Positions 42,495 through 51,666 are shown, numbered from the stretch's first letter. The stretch: 64,000 nucleotides of DNA from CAYQDR01 sp964416315 (GCA_964416315.1 CAYQDR010000011.1:1-64000), one strand, 5' to 3'. A program made the numbers and translations. Notes: generated by a model from the letters alone, not told the origin.

Positions 42495-42523
42495 TTGGCC
42501 CGCTGAAAGGCTTGATCTATCAT
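42495..42523 (+). promoter_or_regulatory. Promoter of the SDR/amidase cassette
   Basis: TTGGCC (42495-42500) and TATCAT (42518-42523) are 17 nt apart, 47 nt before the SDR ATG. It lies just outside the duplicated enolase tail, inside the inserted cassette. Confidence 0.5.
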
Positions 42524-42570
42524 GGATCGGTGGCAAGCACGCCGCTGGCCCAGGACGGGAAGTTGGGAGC

Positions 42571-43314
42571 ATGGCACGGGTGATGATCGTGACCGGCGGT
42601 AGCCGGGGCATCGGCGCGGCGGTCGCGCGGCTTGCCGGACGACTGGGCTACGCCGTGTGCGTCAACTACCGAGAGCGGGCCGACCGGGCCAGGGACGTCG
42701 TTTCATCCATCGTGGCTGGCGGCGGCAGTGCCGTTGCGGTGCAGGCGGATGTTTCGATTGAAACCGATGTTGGACGCCTCTTCGCGGCGTGCGACGCGGC
42801 GCTCGGACCGGTCACGGTGTTGGTCAACAACGCGGGCGTCGCGGGAGATTCGTCCCCGATTGCCGACATCACATCCGACAATCTGAGGCGCATCCTTGGG
42901 GTCAACATCTGGAGTACTATTCTCTGTGCACGGGAGGCGATTCGTCGAATGTCACCGCGGAACGGTGGCCAGGGCGGCGCGATCGTAAATATCTCCTCGA
43001 TCGGTGCGAGGGTGGGCTATTTGCCCGGGCTGGTTGCGTATGCCGCGTCCAAAGGGGCCATCGACACGCTCACCATCGGCCTCGCCAAGGAGGTGGGATG
43101 CCTCGGCATTCGGGTGAATGCCGTACGCCCCGGCCTAATCGACACCGAGATGCACGAGGGCAGGCGGGAGAGCTTCCAGGCCATTGCCAGGACGGTGCCG
43201 CTTCTCGCCCGTGCCGCGTCGGCGGACGAAGTGGCGTCGGCGGTGTTGTGGTTAGCCTCGGACGAAGCGTCGTACGTCTCCGGGGCGCTGGTCGACGTCA
43301 CGGGTGGACGGTGA
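42571..43314 (+). CDS. Short-chain dehydrogenase (FabG-like)
   Basis: This 247-residue SDR has 'VTGGSRGIG' (residues 7-15), 'NNAG' (86-89), S142/S143 in 'NISS' and the Y157/K161 pair in 'YAASK'. 'NYRERADRA' after the second strand has the arginine typical of NADP-binding members. It ends 'DVTGGR', as in FabG-like enzymes. ATG 42571 was chosen over an in-frame ATG at 42523 because it opens the fold directly. It leads a catabolic cassette with the amidase and TRAP genes. Confidence 0.92.
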   Translation: MARVMIVTGGSRGIGAAVARLAGRLGYAVCVNYRERADRARDVVSSIVAGGGSAVAVQADVSIETDVGRLFAACDAALGPVTVLVNNAGVAGDSSPIADITSDNLRRILGVNIWSTILCAREAIRRMSPRNGGQGGAIVNISSIGARVGYLPGLVAYAASKGAIDTLTIGLAKEVGCLGIRVNAVRPGLIDTEMHEGRRESFQAIARTVPLLARAASADEVASAVLWLASDEASYVSGALVDVTGGR

Positions 43315-43467
43315 CGCACCCCAGCGTCTTCGCGCCCGGAGAGGGTACAGGTCCGACGGCCGTGACGCGCTTCGAGGGGGCGTTGAGGCTGTGCGTACGG
43401 GAGTCTGGATCTCATGCCGTGGCGCGTCGCCGCGAACGATAAGCGGTGCTACTGAGAGCGGCGGAAC

Positions 43468-44892
43468 ATGTCAGGCGATCTTGCCCTGATGTCTGCGACC
43501 GAGCTGCTCGGGCAATACCGTAGGAAGAAGCTTTCTCCCGTCGAGGTCACGCGGGCCGTTCTCGAGCGTAGTGCGAACTGCAACGATATCCTGAACGCAT
43601 TCTGCCTGATCGATGAGAAGTCCGCGCTGGCCTCCGCCCAGCAGGCGGAGACGCGCTGGCGGCAGGGCCGGCCGAGAGGTCTCGTCGATGGTGTCCCAAC
43701 CGCGATTAAGGACACCATGTTGACGAGGGGATGGCCGACCCGACGCGGCTCGTGCACGGTGTCGGCCGATGGACCGTGGGAGGAGGACTCTCCCGCGGTG
43801 GCGCGCCTTCGCGAGCACGGCGCGGTCTTGATCGGGAAAACCACCACGCCGGAATTCGGCTGGAAGGCAGTCACCGACAGCCCACTGTCGGGCATCACTC
43901 GTAACCCGTGGAATCCGGGACGCACGCCCGGTGGCAGTAGCGGAGGCGCAGCCGTGGCGGCGGCCATGGGTGCCGGCGCGCTCCACCTTGGTGGTGATGG
44001 CGGAGGGTCGATTCGGATACCGGCAGCGTTTTGTGGAGTCTACGGCTTCAAAGCGACCTTTGGCCGGGTGCCGCTGTATCCACAACCCGTGCCAGGGACG
44101 ATCACTCATCCTGGCCCGATCACCCGGACGGTTGCGGACGCCGCCCTGATGCTGACCGTGATCGGCGAGCCGGACCCGCGGGACTGGTTGGCCCTGCCCT
44201 ACGACCACCGGGATTACCGGCTTGGCGTGGAGGAGGGCGTACGTGACCTCCGCATCGCCTTCAGCCGGAATCTTGGCTACGTCGACGTTGATCCCGAAAT
44301 CGCGGATCTCCTCGACAAGGCCGCACAGGTGTTCGAGGAATTGGGCGCCTCCGTCGGAGAGGTCGATCCCGGGTTCGAAAACCCGCGTCGGGCCTTCGAC
44401 GTGTACTACTCCATTCGTTTCACGTTCGTTGTGGATCGTCTGACGGAGCGACAGCGAGAGCTTTTGGACCCGGGCCTGATGGAAATGGCCGAGGAGGGCC
44501 GGAGATTTGGGGTGCGAGAGGTGATGGAGGCGGAGGCAACGCGCGCAGCTCTCGGCCGCCACATGAACCTTTTCCACCAGACGTACGATCTCCTGCTGAC
44601 GCCCCAGCTGCCTCTGACTGCCTTCGAAGTCGGCCTGGAATTCCCCCAGAACCGAGGTATGCGACGCTGGCTGGACTGGAGCCCGTTTACCTATCCGTTC
44701 AACTTCACGCAACAGCCGGCCGCGAGCGTTCCCTGCGGATTGACCCGCGATGGGCTTCCGGTCGCCATCCAGATCGTCGGGCCGCGGTATCGCGAGGATC
44801 TGGTGCTCAAGGCAAGTCGAGCGTACGAGTGCGCGCGGCCGTTCAAGGTGCCGCCTCTGCCAGGGTCCGCCGCGCCCCATGCTCGGGGGTAG
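43468..44892 (+). CDS. Amidase (amidase-signature family)
   Basis: This 474-residue enzyme has the Ser-cisSer-Lys triad: K81 in 'AIKDT', S157 in 'TPGGSSGGAA' and nucleophile S181 in 'GGDGGGSIRIPAA', with the canonical 24-residue spacing. It hydrolyses amides to acid and ammonia; specificity cannot be read from sequence. It lies between the SDR and a TRAP importer, suggesting that the imported compound or a derivative is its substrate. The segment is slightly less G+C-rich than the flanks. Confidence 0.93.
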   Translation: MSGDLALMSATELLGQYRRKKLSPVEVTRAVLERSANCNDILNAFCLIDEKSALASAQQAETRWRQGRPRGLVDGVPTAIKDTMLTRGWPTRRGSCTVSADGPWEEDSPAVARLREHGAVLIGKTTTPEFGWKAVTDSPLSGITRNPWNPGRTPGGSSGGAAVAAAMGAGALHLGGDGGGSIRIPAAFCGVYGFKATFGRVPLYPQPVPGTITHPGPITRTVADAALMLTVIGEPDPRDWLALPYDHRDYRLGVEEGVRDLRIAFSRNLGYVDVDPEIADLLDKAAQVFEELGASVGEVDPGFENPRRAFDVYYSIRFTFVVDRLTERQRELLDPGLMEMAEEGRRFGVREVMEAEATRAALGRHMNLFHQTYDLLLTPQLPLTAFEVGLEFPQNRGMRRWLDWSPFTYPFNFTQQPAASVPCGLTRDGLPVAIQIVGPRYREDLVLKASRAYECARPFKVPPLPGSAAPHARG

Positions 44893-44919
44893 TCGTCGGT
44901 GGGCATCACCTTGTGTCCT

Positions 44920-45062
44920 GCAGGCGAAAGCCGTCTTGGGCGAGAACCCACTCCGGCACACGGGCGAGAAGGCCCTTTACCGGCTCGACGCCTCAAACCA
45001 AGCGATTCACCGGTTCGACCCGGTAACGGGCGAGAACCGGACGTGGAGATTCCCGGGCGCCC
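44920..45062 (+). pseudogene. SMP-30/gluconolactonase, N-terminal fragment
   Basis: The frame reads 'KAVLGENPLRHTGEKALYRL' and 'AIHRFDPVTGENRTWRFPG', the first blade of SMP-30/gluconolactonase proteins (LGEgPlW...aLywvDi...ihR.dp.tG). The rest of the roughly 290-residue propeller is absent. The frame is continuous with the DctP gene 30 nt later but has no plausible start. Confidence 0.7.
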
Positions 45063-45091
45063 GCCGGACGCGGGGGCCGAAGGAGGCAGCC

Positions 45092-46093
45092 ATGTCGAGA
45101 CGACGGGTATGCGGGGTCGGGACCGTCCTGCTGATGGCGTTCGCGCTTCTCAGTCTGGCCGGCGAAGCGACCGCCAGAGTCACCATGAAGCTGGGACACA
45201 TCTTCGCCGAAACAACGCCGATCCACAAGGCGGCCGTGCGTATCAGCGAACTCGCAGCCCAGAAAAGCGGTGGCGAGCTGGAGATCAAGGTCTTTCCCGG
45301 CGGCCAGCTCGGCGGCATCCTGGACTTGTTCACCGGAATGAAGGCGGGCACTCTGGAGCTGCACTACGGGGGGATCAACACCTACGCCTGGATCAAGGGC
45401 GGAGAGGTCTTTCAGATCACAGCGGTGCCCTTCCTGTACCGAGACTATGACCACATGCACCGCGTCCTCCGGTCGCCCGTCTTCAAGCCGCACCTGGAAG
45501 CAGCCGAGGCGGCCACGGGCATCAAGGTCATCGCCATCAACGGCGATACCGCCCCGCGGCAGCTCACCACGCGCGACCGGCCGGTCCGCACCGCGGCCGA
45601 CTTCAAGGGTCTCAAGATCCGAATTGCCGAGAGTGCCATGGTCCGGGCGGCGATGGGGCGACTCGGCGCGAATCCCCAAGTCATCCCGTTTGCCGATCTC
45701 TATCTGGCGCTCAAGCAGGGCGTGGTGGACGCGCAGGAGAACGGCGTCATCGTGATCAAGAGCGCGTCGCTCTACGAAGTGCAGAAGTACCTGACGCTCA
45801 CCCACTACATCCGGGACGAGATGGTGCTCTTCATGAGCACGGAGCGCTGGAAAGCCCTGAACCCGGCGCATCAAAAGGCGCTCATCGACGCCGCTGAGGA
45901 GGCCGGTCAGTACGAGACAGAGCTCACCCGGCGGGACATCGATGAGGCCATGAAGCTCCTCGCCACCAAGGTGACGATCATCGAGCCGGACCTGGCATCG
46001 ATCCGCAAGGCCCTGGAAGGGCTCTATGAGGAGCAGTTCGAGGGGAAGCTCTGGCCCAAGGGGCTGCTCCAGCAGGTTCGAGACTTCCGATAA
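45092..46093 (+). CDS. dctP: TRAP transporter substrate-binding protein (DctP family)
   Basis: This 333-residue protein has a signal peptide (about residues 1-28), then 'TMKLGHIFAETTPIHKAAVR' and 'KVFPGGQLGGILDLFTGMKA', the standard DctP start. 'GLKIRIAESAMVRAAMGRLG' carries the conserved arginine that clamps the ligand carboxylate, and 'YLALKQGVVDAQENGV' follows. It captures an organic acid in the periplasm. ATG 45092 has GGAGG 6 nt upstream; the open frame further upstream is an SMP-30 relic. Confidence 0.93.
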   Translation: MSRRRVCGVGTVLLMAFALLSLAGEATARVTMKLGHIFAETTPIHKAAVRISELAAQKSGGELEIKVFPGGQLGGILDLFTGMKAGTLELHYGGINTYAWIKGGEVFQITAVPFLYRDYDHMHRVLRSPVFKPHLEAAEAATGIKVIAINGDTAPRQLTTRDRPVRTAADFKGLKIRIAESAMVRAAMGRLGANPQVIPFADLYLALKQGVVDAQENGVIVIKSASLYEVQKYLTLTHYIRDEMVLFMSTERWKALNPAHQKALIDAAEEAGQYETELTRRDIDEAMKLLATKVTIIEPDLASIRKALEGLYEEQFEGKLWPKGLLQQVRDFR

Positions 46094-46155
46094 GTCAAAC
46101 CGCTGCGGGGCCCCGTCGCGAGGCGGGGCCTACCGAACGCTCGGTCGATCGTCCC

Positions 46156-47436
46156 GTGATCAGCCTCCTGTTCCTCTTCTTGTTCCTGTTTTGCGCCGCC
46201 GGCTTCGAGATCTGGGCCGCCATGGGGCTGAGCGCCATCCTCTACCTCCTGATCCGGGGGGATGTTCCGTTGAACGTCATGGCCATCACGATGGTGTCCG
46301 GGGTGGACATCGTGACGCTGGTGGCGATCCCGTTCTTCATGCTGACCGGCGAGTTGATGAACCTGTCGGGGATCACGGATCGCGTGGTGCGCTTTGCCCA
46401 ATATTTCGTCGGGCGGCTCCCCGGGGGGTTGGCGTACGTGGCGGTGATCGTGAACATGATCATGGCCGGTGTGTCCGGCTCCGCGGTGGCCGACGCCAGC
46501 GCCGTCGGCTCGGTTCTCCTTCCGGCCATGGCGCGGGACGGATACGACAGACGATTCGCCGCCGCCATCAATGCGGCCGCGGCGACCATCGGACCGATCG
46601 TGCCGCCCAGCATTCCGATGGTCTTCATCGCCGTCATCGGCGACCTGTCCATCGGCCGACTGTTCCTAGGCGGGGTGGTGCCGGGGCTGCTCATGGGTGT
46701 CTTCCTGGGCGTGACCGTGTACCTGCAGTCGCTGCGGCACCCGCTCCCCAGGGTCCGTACCGAGGGCGGGCTGACCGAGTTTCTGCGGCTACTGGGCGAG
46801 GTCTTCCTGGCACTCATGGCGCCGGCCATCATCTTCGCAGGGGTGGTCTTCGGCGTGGTGACCATTATCGAGGTGGCCTTTCTGGCGGTGTTCTACATCC
46901 TGGTGGTGGGCCTGTTCGGCTATCGCACGCTCGAGCTGCGAGCGCTCCCGGGAGCCTTTGCACGCGCCGCGGGGCTGTCGGCAACGATCATGGCGATCTT
47001 CGCCGGGGTTGGCGCATACTCGTGGATCATCGCCCAGGAGCAGCTTGGCGCGCAGGTGGCGCAGCACCTCCACGCCCTTGGCCTGGGCCCGTTCGGCTTC
47101 CTCCTGGTCGTCAACCTCTTCTTCCTTTTTCTCGGCTCCATCATGGATGCGGTGCCGGCGATGCTGATCTTCTTCCCCGTCCTCTTGCCCGTCGCGACCG
47201 GGCTTGGAATCGACCCGACGCATTTTGCCGTGGTCGTGGTGCTGAATCTGGTCATCGGGCTCCTGACCCCGCCCGTGGGTGCCCTGCTGTTCTTGGTGAC
47301 GAAGATCGCGGACGTCCCGTTCGAGGCGCTCGTCCCGGCAGTGACTCCGTATCTCCTCGCCCTGTTGGCCGTGCTGGGCCTGATCACCTACATCCCGCCA
47401 CTTGTCACGTTCATCCCAAACCTGGTGTTCCGTTGA
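46156..47436 (+). CDS. dctM: TRAP transporter large permease (DctM family)
   Basis: This 426-residue protein has about 12 membrane segments with the DctM motifs 'AIPFFMLTGELMNLSGITDR', 'SGSAVADASAVGSVLLPAM' and 'IGPIVPPSIPMVF', and the second-half 'NLVIGLLTPPVGALLF'. It is the ion-coupled channel of the importer. It precedes the small permease gene, so the order is P-M-Q rather than the usual P-Q-M. GTG 46156 starts the first helix. Confidence 0.93.
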   Translation: MISLLFLFLFLFCAAGFEIWAAMGLSAILYLLIRGDVPLNVMAITMVSGVDIVTLVAIPFFMLTGELMNLSGITDRVVRFAQYFVGRLPGGLAYVAVIVNMIMAGVSGSAVADASAVGSVLLPAMARDGYDRRFAAAINAAAATIGPIVPPSIPMVFIAVIGDLSIGRLFLGGVVPGLLMGVFLGVTVYLQSLRHPLPRVRTEGGLTEFLRLLGEVFLALMAPAIIFAGVVFGVVTIIEVAFLAVFYILVVGLFGYRTLELRALPGAFARAAGLSATIMAIFAGVGAYSWIIAQEQLGAQVAQHLHALGLGPFGFLLVVNLFFLFLGSIMDAVPAMLIFFPVLLPVATGLGIDPTHFAVVVVLNLVIGLLTPPVGALLFLVTKIADVPFEALVPAVTPYLLALLAVLGLITYIPPLVTFIPNLVFR

Positions 47437-47981
47437 TGAATGTGATCCGGCTCTTCCGTGCTTGGCTTGACCGGATCCTCTCCACGGTCATAGGCGGCAC
47501 ATTGCTGGTCATCTTCCTTCTGAACATGTACCAAGTGGGCGGCCGGTACCTCCTCGGGGTGGGGGCCGTATGGATCCCCGACGTGACGCGCTTCCTGTTC
47601 ATTTGGATGGTGTTCTTGGGAACGGCGCTGATGCACTTGCAGGGGAGGCACCTGGTCATCGAGTACGTCCAGATGCGCCTGCCTCCCGCGGTACGCCGGG
47701 CCACCAAAGCGGTGATCAGCGGCGCTATGCTGGGGGTGGCGGGCGTTCTCCTGGTCGTGGGCTGGCGGATTGCGCAACTGCGGATGGACATTCCGTACAC
47801 CGGGTGGGAGGTTCCGACCGGATACGCGGCTCTGGCGGTGCCGGGGGCCGCAGTGCTCGTTGGACTGACCAACCTAGCCAACCTGTGGGATTGGCTTCGC
47901 GGAACGCCTGCGGGCATGACGGATCGCAAGGGCGGGGACAGAGACTCGGGTTTGACCGCGCGCGAGGGTTTCGACCCCTAA
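47436..47981 (+). CDS. dctQ: TRAP transporter small permease (DctQ family)
   Basis: This 181-residue protein has four membrane helices and the DctQ core 'MYQVGGRYLLGVGAVWIPDV' then 'TRFLFIWMVFLGTALMHLQG', followed by 'HLVIEYV'. It stabilises the large permease and docks the binding protein. ATG 47436 overlaps the DctM stop by 1 nt. It is the last gene before the right copy of the enolase tail. Confidence 0.92.
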   Translation: MNVIRLFRAWLDRILSTVIGGTLLVIFLLNMYQVGGRYLLGVGAVWIPDVTRFLFIWMVFLGTALMHLQGRHLVIEYVQMRLPPAVRRATKAVISGAMLGVAGVLLVVGWRIAQLRMDIPYTGWEVPTGYAALAVPGAAVLVGLTNLANLWDWLRGTPAGMTDRKGGDRDSGLTAREGFDP

Positions 47982-48087
47982 TCTACCTCCTTCGGGCCTC
48001 GCTCTTCTAGCCGGTGAGGGGCAGGCGCGCCGGCCGGACGAGCGGAGGCATGGGCAAAAGCGCCGGAGAGCCTACCTCGCCTCGGGC

Positions 48088-49302
48088 TTACCTCCCGTAC
48101 ATCGCCGGGTCGGAGTAGCCCGGGAGCCGCCCCGGCTCCCAGACGTGCTTCCGCGCGACGGCCTCGTTCAGCTCGGCACCCCAGCCGGGGCGCGTCGGGA
48201 TCAGGAGGTGGCCGTCCCGGACGACCGGGGGCGCGTCCACCAGTTCGTCCTTCCACGGCACGTCGTCCACGTCGATCTCCATGATCCGGACGTTCGGCAC
48301 GGACGCGCAGAGGTGCGCCGAGTGGAGCGTCGAGAGGTGGCTGTAGTAGTTGTGGGGGGCAATGTTCAGCTCGTAGGTCTCGGCCAGCTCCGCGATCTTC
48401 CGCGACTGGGCGAAGCCGTTCCAGGGCACGTCCACCATCACGACGTCCATCGCGCGCGCCTCGAAGAAGGGCCGGTAGCCGCGGAGGCCGTAGAGGTTCT
48501 CGCCAGAGCAGATGGGGATCGAGGTCGCGTCCTTGACCTCGCGGAGCGCCCGCTCGTCGTAGAGGTCCAGCTCGAGCCACATGAGGTCGAAGGGCTCCAG
48601 CGCCCGTGCGATGCGGCGCGCCGCCTCCGGCTTGAAGTTGAAGTTGAGGTCGAGCGCGATCCCGACGTCCGGTCCCACCGCCCGCCGGAGGGTCCCGATC
48701 TGGGTCTCGATGTGGCGGAGGAGCTCGGGCGTCAGTGCCTGGTCGGTCGTGCCGGGGCCGCCGCCGAAGCCGGGGAAGTAGACGGTGGCTGGTTCCCCCG
48801 GGACGACGATGTTGGTCTTCAGCGCCGTGTAGCCCCGCCGGACGACCTCCTCGCCGAGCCGGAAGAGATCATCCATCGTCCGGATCGGTGGCGCGCCGAT
48901 GAGCGCGGAGTCGCGGGCGCGGGAGGTGCCGCAGTGAGACCAGTAGACCCGCTGGCGCTCGCGCAAGGGGCCGCCGACCAGCTCGTACACGGGGACGGTG
49001 AGGGCCTTCGCCTTGAGGTCCCAGAGCGCCAGCTCGATCCCGGCGATCGCCTTGGCGGCGATCCCGCCCGGGCTCTGCCGCGCCATCCGGTACAGGTCCC
49101 AGTAGAGCATCTCGACGGGGCGCGGGTCGCGGCCGAGGAGGATCGGCTCGAAGTCGCGCACCGCCCCGACGATGCCGTAGGGATTCCGCCCGTCCGAGCA
49201 CTCGCCGTAGCCGGTGAGCCCCTCGTCCGTGCGCACGGCGACGAACTGCCAGGGACGCCAGCCCGCGTCCACCACGAACGTGTCGACCTTGGTGATCTTC
49301 AT
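48088..49302 (-). CDS. Mandelate racemase/muconate-lactonizing (enolase superfamily) enzyme
   Basis: This 404-residue enzyme has the capping-domain start 'VDTFVVDAGWRPWQFVAVRT', 'GIAAKAIAGIELALWDLKAK', metal ligands in 'ALDLNFNF' (D), 'WLELDLYD' (E) and 'CSGENLYG' (E), and 'NIAPHNYYSH' with the catalytic-type histidine. The KxK position is 'ALKTN'. These features fit sugar-acid dehydratases of the MR subgroup. Its 3' 195 bp are duplicated at 42273-42466. The stop of an upstream SDR fragment overlaps its ATG. Confidence 0.9.
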   Translation of the reverse strand: MKITKVDTFVVDAGWRPWQFVAVRTDEGLTGYGECSDGRNPYGIVGAVRDFEPILLGRDPRPVEMLYWDLYRMARQSPGGIAAKAIAGIELALWDLKAKALTVPVYELVGGPLRERQRVYWSHCGTSRARDSALIGAPPIRTMDDLFRLGEEVVRRGYTALKTNIVVPGEPATVYFPGFGGGPGTTDQALTPELLRHIETQIGTLRRAVGPDVGIALDLNFNFKPEAARRIARALEPFDLMWLELDLYDERALREVKDATSIPICSGENLYGLRGYRPFFEARAMDVVMVDVPWNGFAQSRKIAELAETYELNIAPHNYYSHLSTLHSAHLCASVPNVRIMEIDVDDVPWKDELVDAPPVVRDGHLLIPTRPGWGAELNEAVARKHVWEPGRLPGYSDPAMYGR

Positions 49303-49628
49303 CGCGCCGTCTCTCCAGTGCCCCCGCTGCCCCGGGGGAGGCCCAGGGAGCGGGCGATCAACGCGTCGCGCATCCCGTCCGGGACCAGCCGGGCGAGCGC
49401 CGCCCGCAGCCTCGCGTCCCGGCCGCCGAGGTACCGGGTCTTCGGTCGCTTCGCGGTGAGCGCGTGCTCGACGGCGTCGGCGACGGCGTCCGCGGAGATC
49501 GCGGCCTGGCTCGACCTGGCCGCCGCGGCCCGGACCCGGGCGGCCGCGGCGCCGTAGAGGGCGAGCGCGTGTGGCGGGAGGCGCCGGGCGATCTCGTCGG
49601 CGGCAGCCCGCTGAGACAGCTCGTTGAC
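49299..49628 (-). pseudogene. Short-chain dehydrogenase, C-terminal fragment
   Basis: About 109 residues match the C-terminal part of SDRs: 'LPPHALALYGAAAARVRAAA' then 'ISADAVADAVEHALTAKRPK', 'TRYLGGRDARLRAALARLVP' and 'DALIARSLGLP'. The cofactor-binding and catalytic regions (TGxxxGIG, YxxxK) are missing and no start codon precedes it. Its stop overlaps the enolase ATG, so the pair was probably once an operon. Confidence 0.75.
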
Positions 49629-49675
49629 AGGATGCCGCCCCTTCTGTCGATCTTCTTCCTCCGAACGGAGGCCCG

Positions 49676-50650
49676 TCAGGGAATCAGGACCACCTTGCCG
49701 TAGCTCTCGCGCCCGGCGATCGCCGCCAGCGCCCCCGCGGCCTCGCGAAGCGGGAAGGTCCGCCACACGACGGGGCGGACCTGCCCCTTCTCGTAGAGCG
49801 CGAAGAGCGCCTCCATCCACCGGTCCACGAGCGGCGAGCCGCGCTGCTGGTAGAGCCCCCAGTGGACCCCGACGACGCTGAAGTTCTTGATGAGGACCCG
49901 GTTGACGGCGATCGAGGGGATCTGCCCGCCGGCGAACCCGATCGAGAGGAGCCGGCCCTCGAACGCGATGCACTTGCTCGACAGATCGAAGACCTCCCCG
50001 CCCACCGGGTCGTAGATGACGTCGGCACCCGCCCCTCCGGTCGCCTGCTTGACCCGGTCGACCCACTCCCCGGTCCGGTAATCGATCAGCACCTCGGCGC
50101 CCGCCTGCCGCGCGATCTCGAGCTTCTCCGCCGTGCTCGCCGTCGCGATGACGCGCGCCCCGAGGGCCCGGCCGACCTGCACGGCGGCAAGCCCGACGCC
50201 GCCGGCCGCGCCGTGGACGAGGAGCCACTCGCCGGGCTGGAGGGCGGCGCGGTGGACGAGCGCGCAGTACGCCGTCTGGTAGACGAGACCGAAGGCCGCC
50301 GCCTCCTCGAAGCTCATCCTCTCGGGGATCGGGTAGGCGTGCGCGACCGGCGCGATCACGGCCTCCGCGTAGCCGCCCCAGCGGAGCATCGCGAGGACGC
50401 GCTGGCCCGGGCGGACGCGCGTGACGCCGGGCCCCACCTCGCGGACGACGCCCCCCACCTCGTGGCCCGGGCTGAAGGGCAGCGGCGGCTTGACCTGGTA
50501 CTTCCCCTGGACCATCAGGAGGTCGGGGAAGTTGCAGCCGATCGCCCGAACCTCGACCAGCGCCTCGCCGGGGCCCGGCCGGGGATCGGGCACGTCCCGG
50601 TACTCGAGCTCCGCCGGCTCGCACCACCGGGTCGCGACCATGGCTTTCAT
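49676..50650 (-). CDS. Zinc-free quinone oxidoreductase (NADPH:quinone/MDR type)
   Basis: This 324-residue MDR protein has 'VRAIGCNFPDLLMVQGKYQ', 'PFSPGHEVGGVVREVGPGV', the nucleotide motif 'HGAAGGVGLAAVQVGRALG' and 'VLIDYRTGEWVD', as in the QOR family. The zinc ligands of alcohol dehydrogenases are missing. It probably reduces quinones or enones with NADPH. ATG 50650 opens the frame; the frame to 51652 is antisense of the next gene. Confidence 0.92.
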   Translation of the reverse strand: MKAMVATRWCEPAELEYRDVPDPRPGPGEALVEVRAIGCNFPDLLMVQGKYQVKPPLPFSPGHEVGGVVREVGPGVTRVRPGQRVLAMLRWGGYAEAVIAPVAHAYPIPERMSFEEAAAFGLVYQTAYCALVHRAALQPGEWLLVHGAAGGVGLAAVQVGRALGARVIATASTAEKLEIARQAGAEVLIDYRTGEWVDRVKQATGGAGADVIYDPVGGEVFDLSSKCIAFEGRLLSIGFAGGQIPSIAVNRVLIKNFSVVGVHWGLYQQRGSPLVDRWMEALFALYEKGQVRPVVWRTFPLREAAGALAAIAGRESYGKVVLIP

Positions 50651-50661
50651 GGTCTTCGATC

Positions 50662-51666
50662 CTACCCCATCTCGCCGGGCGTGATCGCGGTCTTGATCCC
50701 GTGCCCCGCCGTGGCGTGGGCGAAGGCCTCGGTGATCCGCTCGAGCGGGAAGCGCGCCGTGAGCAGATCCTCGACCCCGAGCTTCGGGAGCAGCGCGAGG
50801 GCCCGGCGGAACGCGGTGCCGCGGCCATACGCCCCCCGGATCGTGAGCTCCCGGAAGTGGACGTCGTAGAGGTCGGCCGGGAGGCGGCTCCCCACGGGGC
50901 ACACGCCGACGAGCTGGACGAAGCCGCGCGGCCGCGTCAGCGCGACGGCCTGGGCCACGAGATCCGGCACCCCGACGGCCTCGCAGGCCAGGTCCACGCC
51001 GCGGCCGTCGGTGAGTTGCGCCACGACGGCCTTGAGCTCCTCGCGCGTCGGGTCCACGACGACGTCCGCGCCGAGGCGCCGCGCCCGCTCGCGGCGGCTC
51101 GCGATCGGGTCGGAGAGGATCGCCCGCGCGGCGCCCCGCGCGCGCGCCAGGGCGAGCGTGAGGAGTCCCATCACGCCGCCGCCGATCACGAGGACCGTCG
51201 CGTTTCGCGGCATCTGGAACATCTCGAGGCCGGCCAGACAGCAGGCGGCGGGCTCGGCGAGGGCGGCGGTGGCGGGATCGAGGCCCTCGGGCAGCGGGTG
51301 GACACACCGGGCCGGCAGCACCGCGCGCTCGGCGAAGCCGCCGACGCGGACGCAGCTTGCGCACTGGCTCTGGCGGCCGTCCCGGCACTCCGCGCAGCGG
51401 CCGCAGCCGTAGTTCGGCTCGCAGGCCACCGGGCGGCCGACGAGCCGTCGCGGCGCGCCCTTGCCGACGTCCACGACGACGCCGCTGTACTCGTGGCCCA
51501 TCACCCGGGGCGGCGTCACGGGGAAGAGCCCCTGGGTCGCGTGGATGTCGCTCCCGCAGATTCCCGCCGTGTGGACGGAGATCAGCACCTGGCCCGGACC
51601 CGGCGCCGGGTCCGGGACGTCGTCGAGGGTGAAGCGCGTCTCGCCGTGCCACGTCGCCACTCTCAT
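50662..51666 (-). CDS. Zinc-dependent alcohol dehydrogenase (MDR family)
   Basis: This 334-residue protein has the catalytic zinc region 'TAGICGSDIHATQGLFP' and 'VMGHEYSGVV', the structural-zinc cysteines in 'CGRCAECRDGRQSQC', and the cofactor motif 'VIGGGVMGLLTLALAR'. It resembles sorbitol/threonine-type dehydrogenases. It is 11 nt upstream of the quinone oxidoreductase on the same strand, so the two may be co-transcribed. ATG 51666 was chosen; ATG 51681 adds five residues. Confidence 0.92.
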   Translation of the reverse strand: MRVATWHGETRFTLDDVPDPAPGPGQVLISVHTAGICGSDIHATQGLFPVTPPRVMGHEYSGVVVDVGKGAPRRLVGRPVACEPNYGCGRCAECRDGRQSQCASCVRVGGFAERAVLPARCVHPLPEGLDPATAALAEPAACCLAGLEMFQMPRNATVLVIGGGVMGLLTLALARARGAARAILSDPIASRRERARRLGADVVVDPTREELKAVVAQLTDGRGVDLACEAVGVPDLVAQAVALTRPRGFVQLVGVCPVGSRLPADLYDVHFRELTIRGAYGRGTAFRRALALLPKLGVEDLLTARFPLERITEAFAHATAGHGIKTAITPGEMG

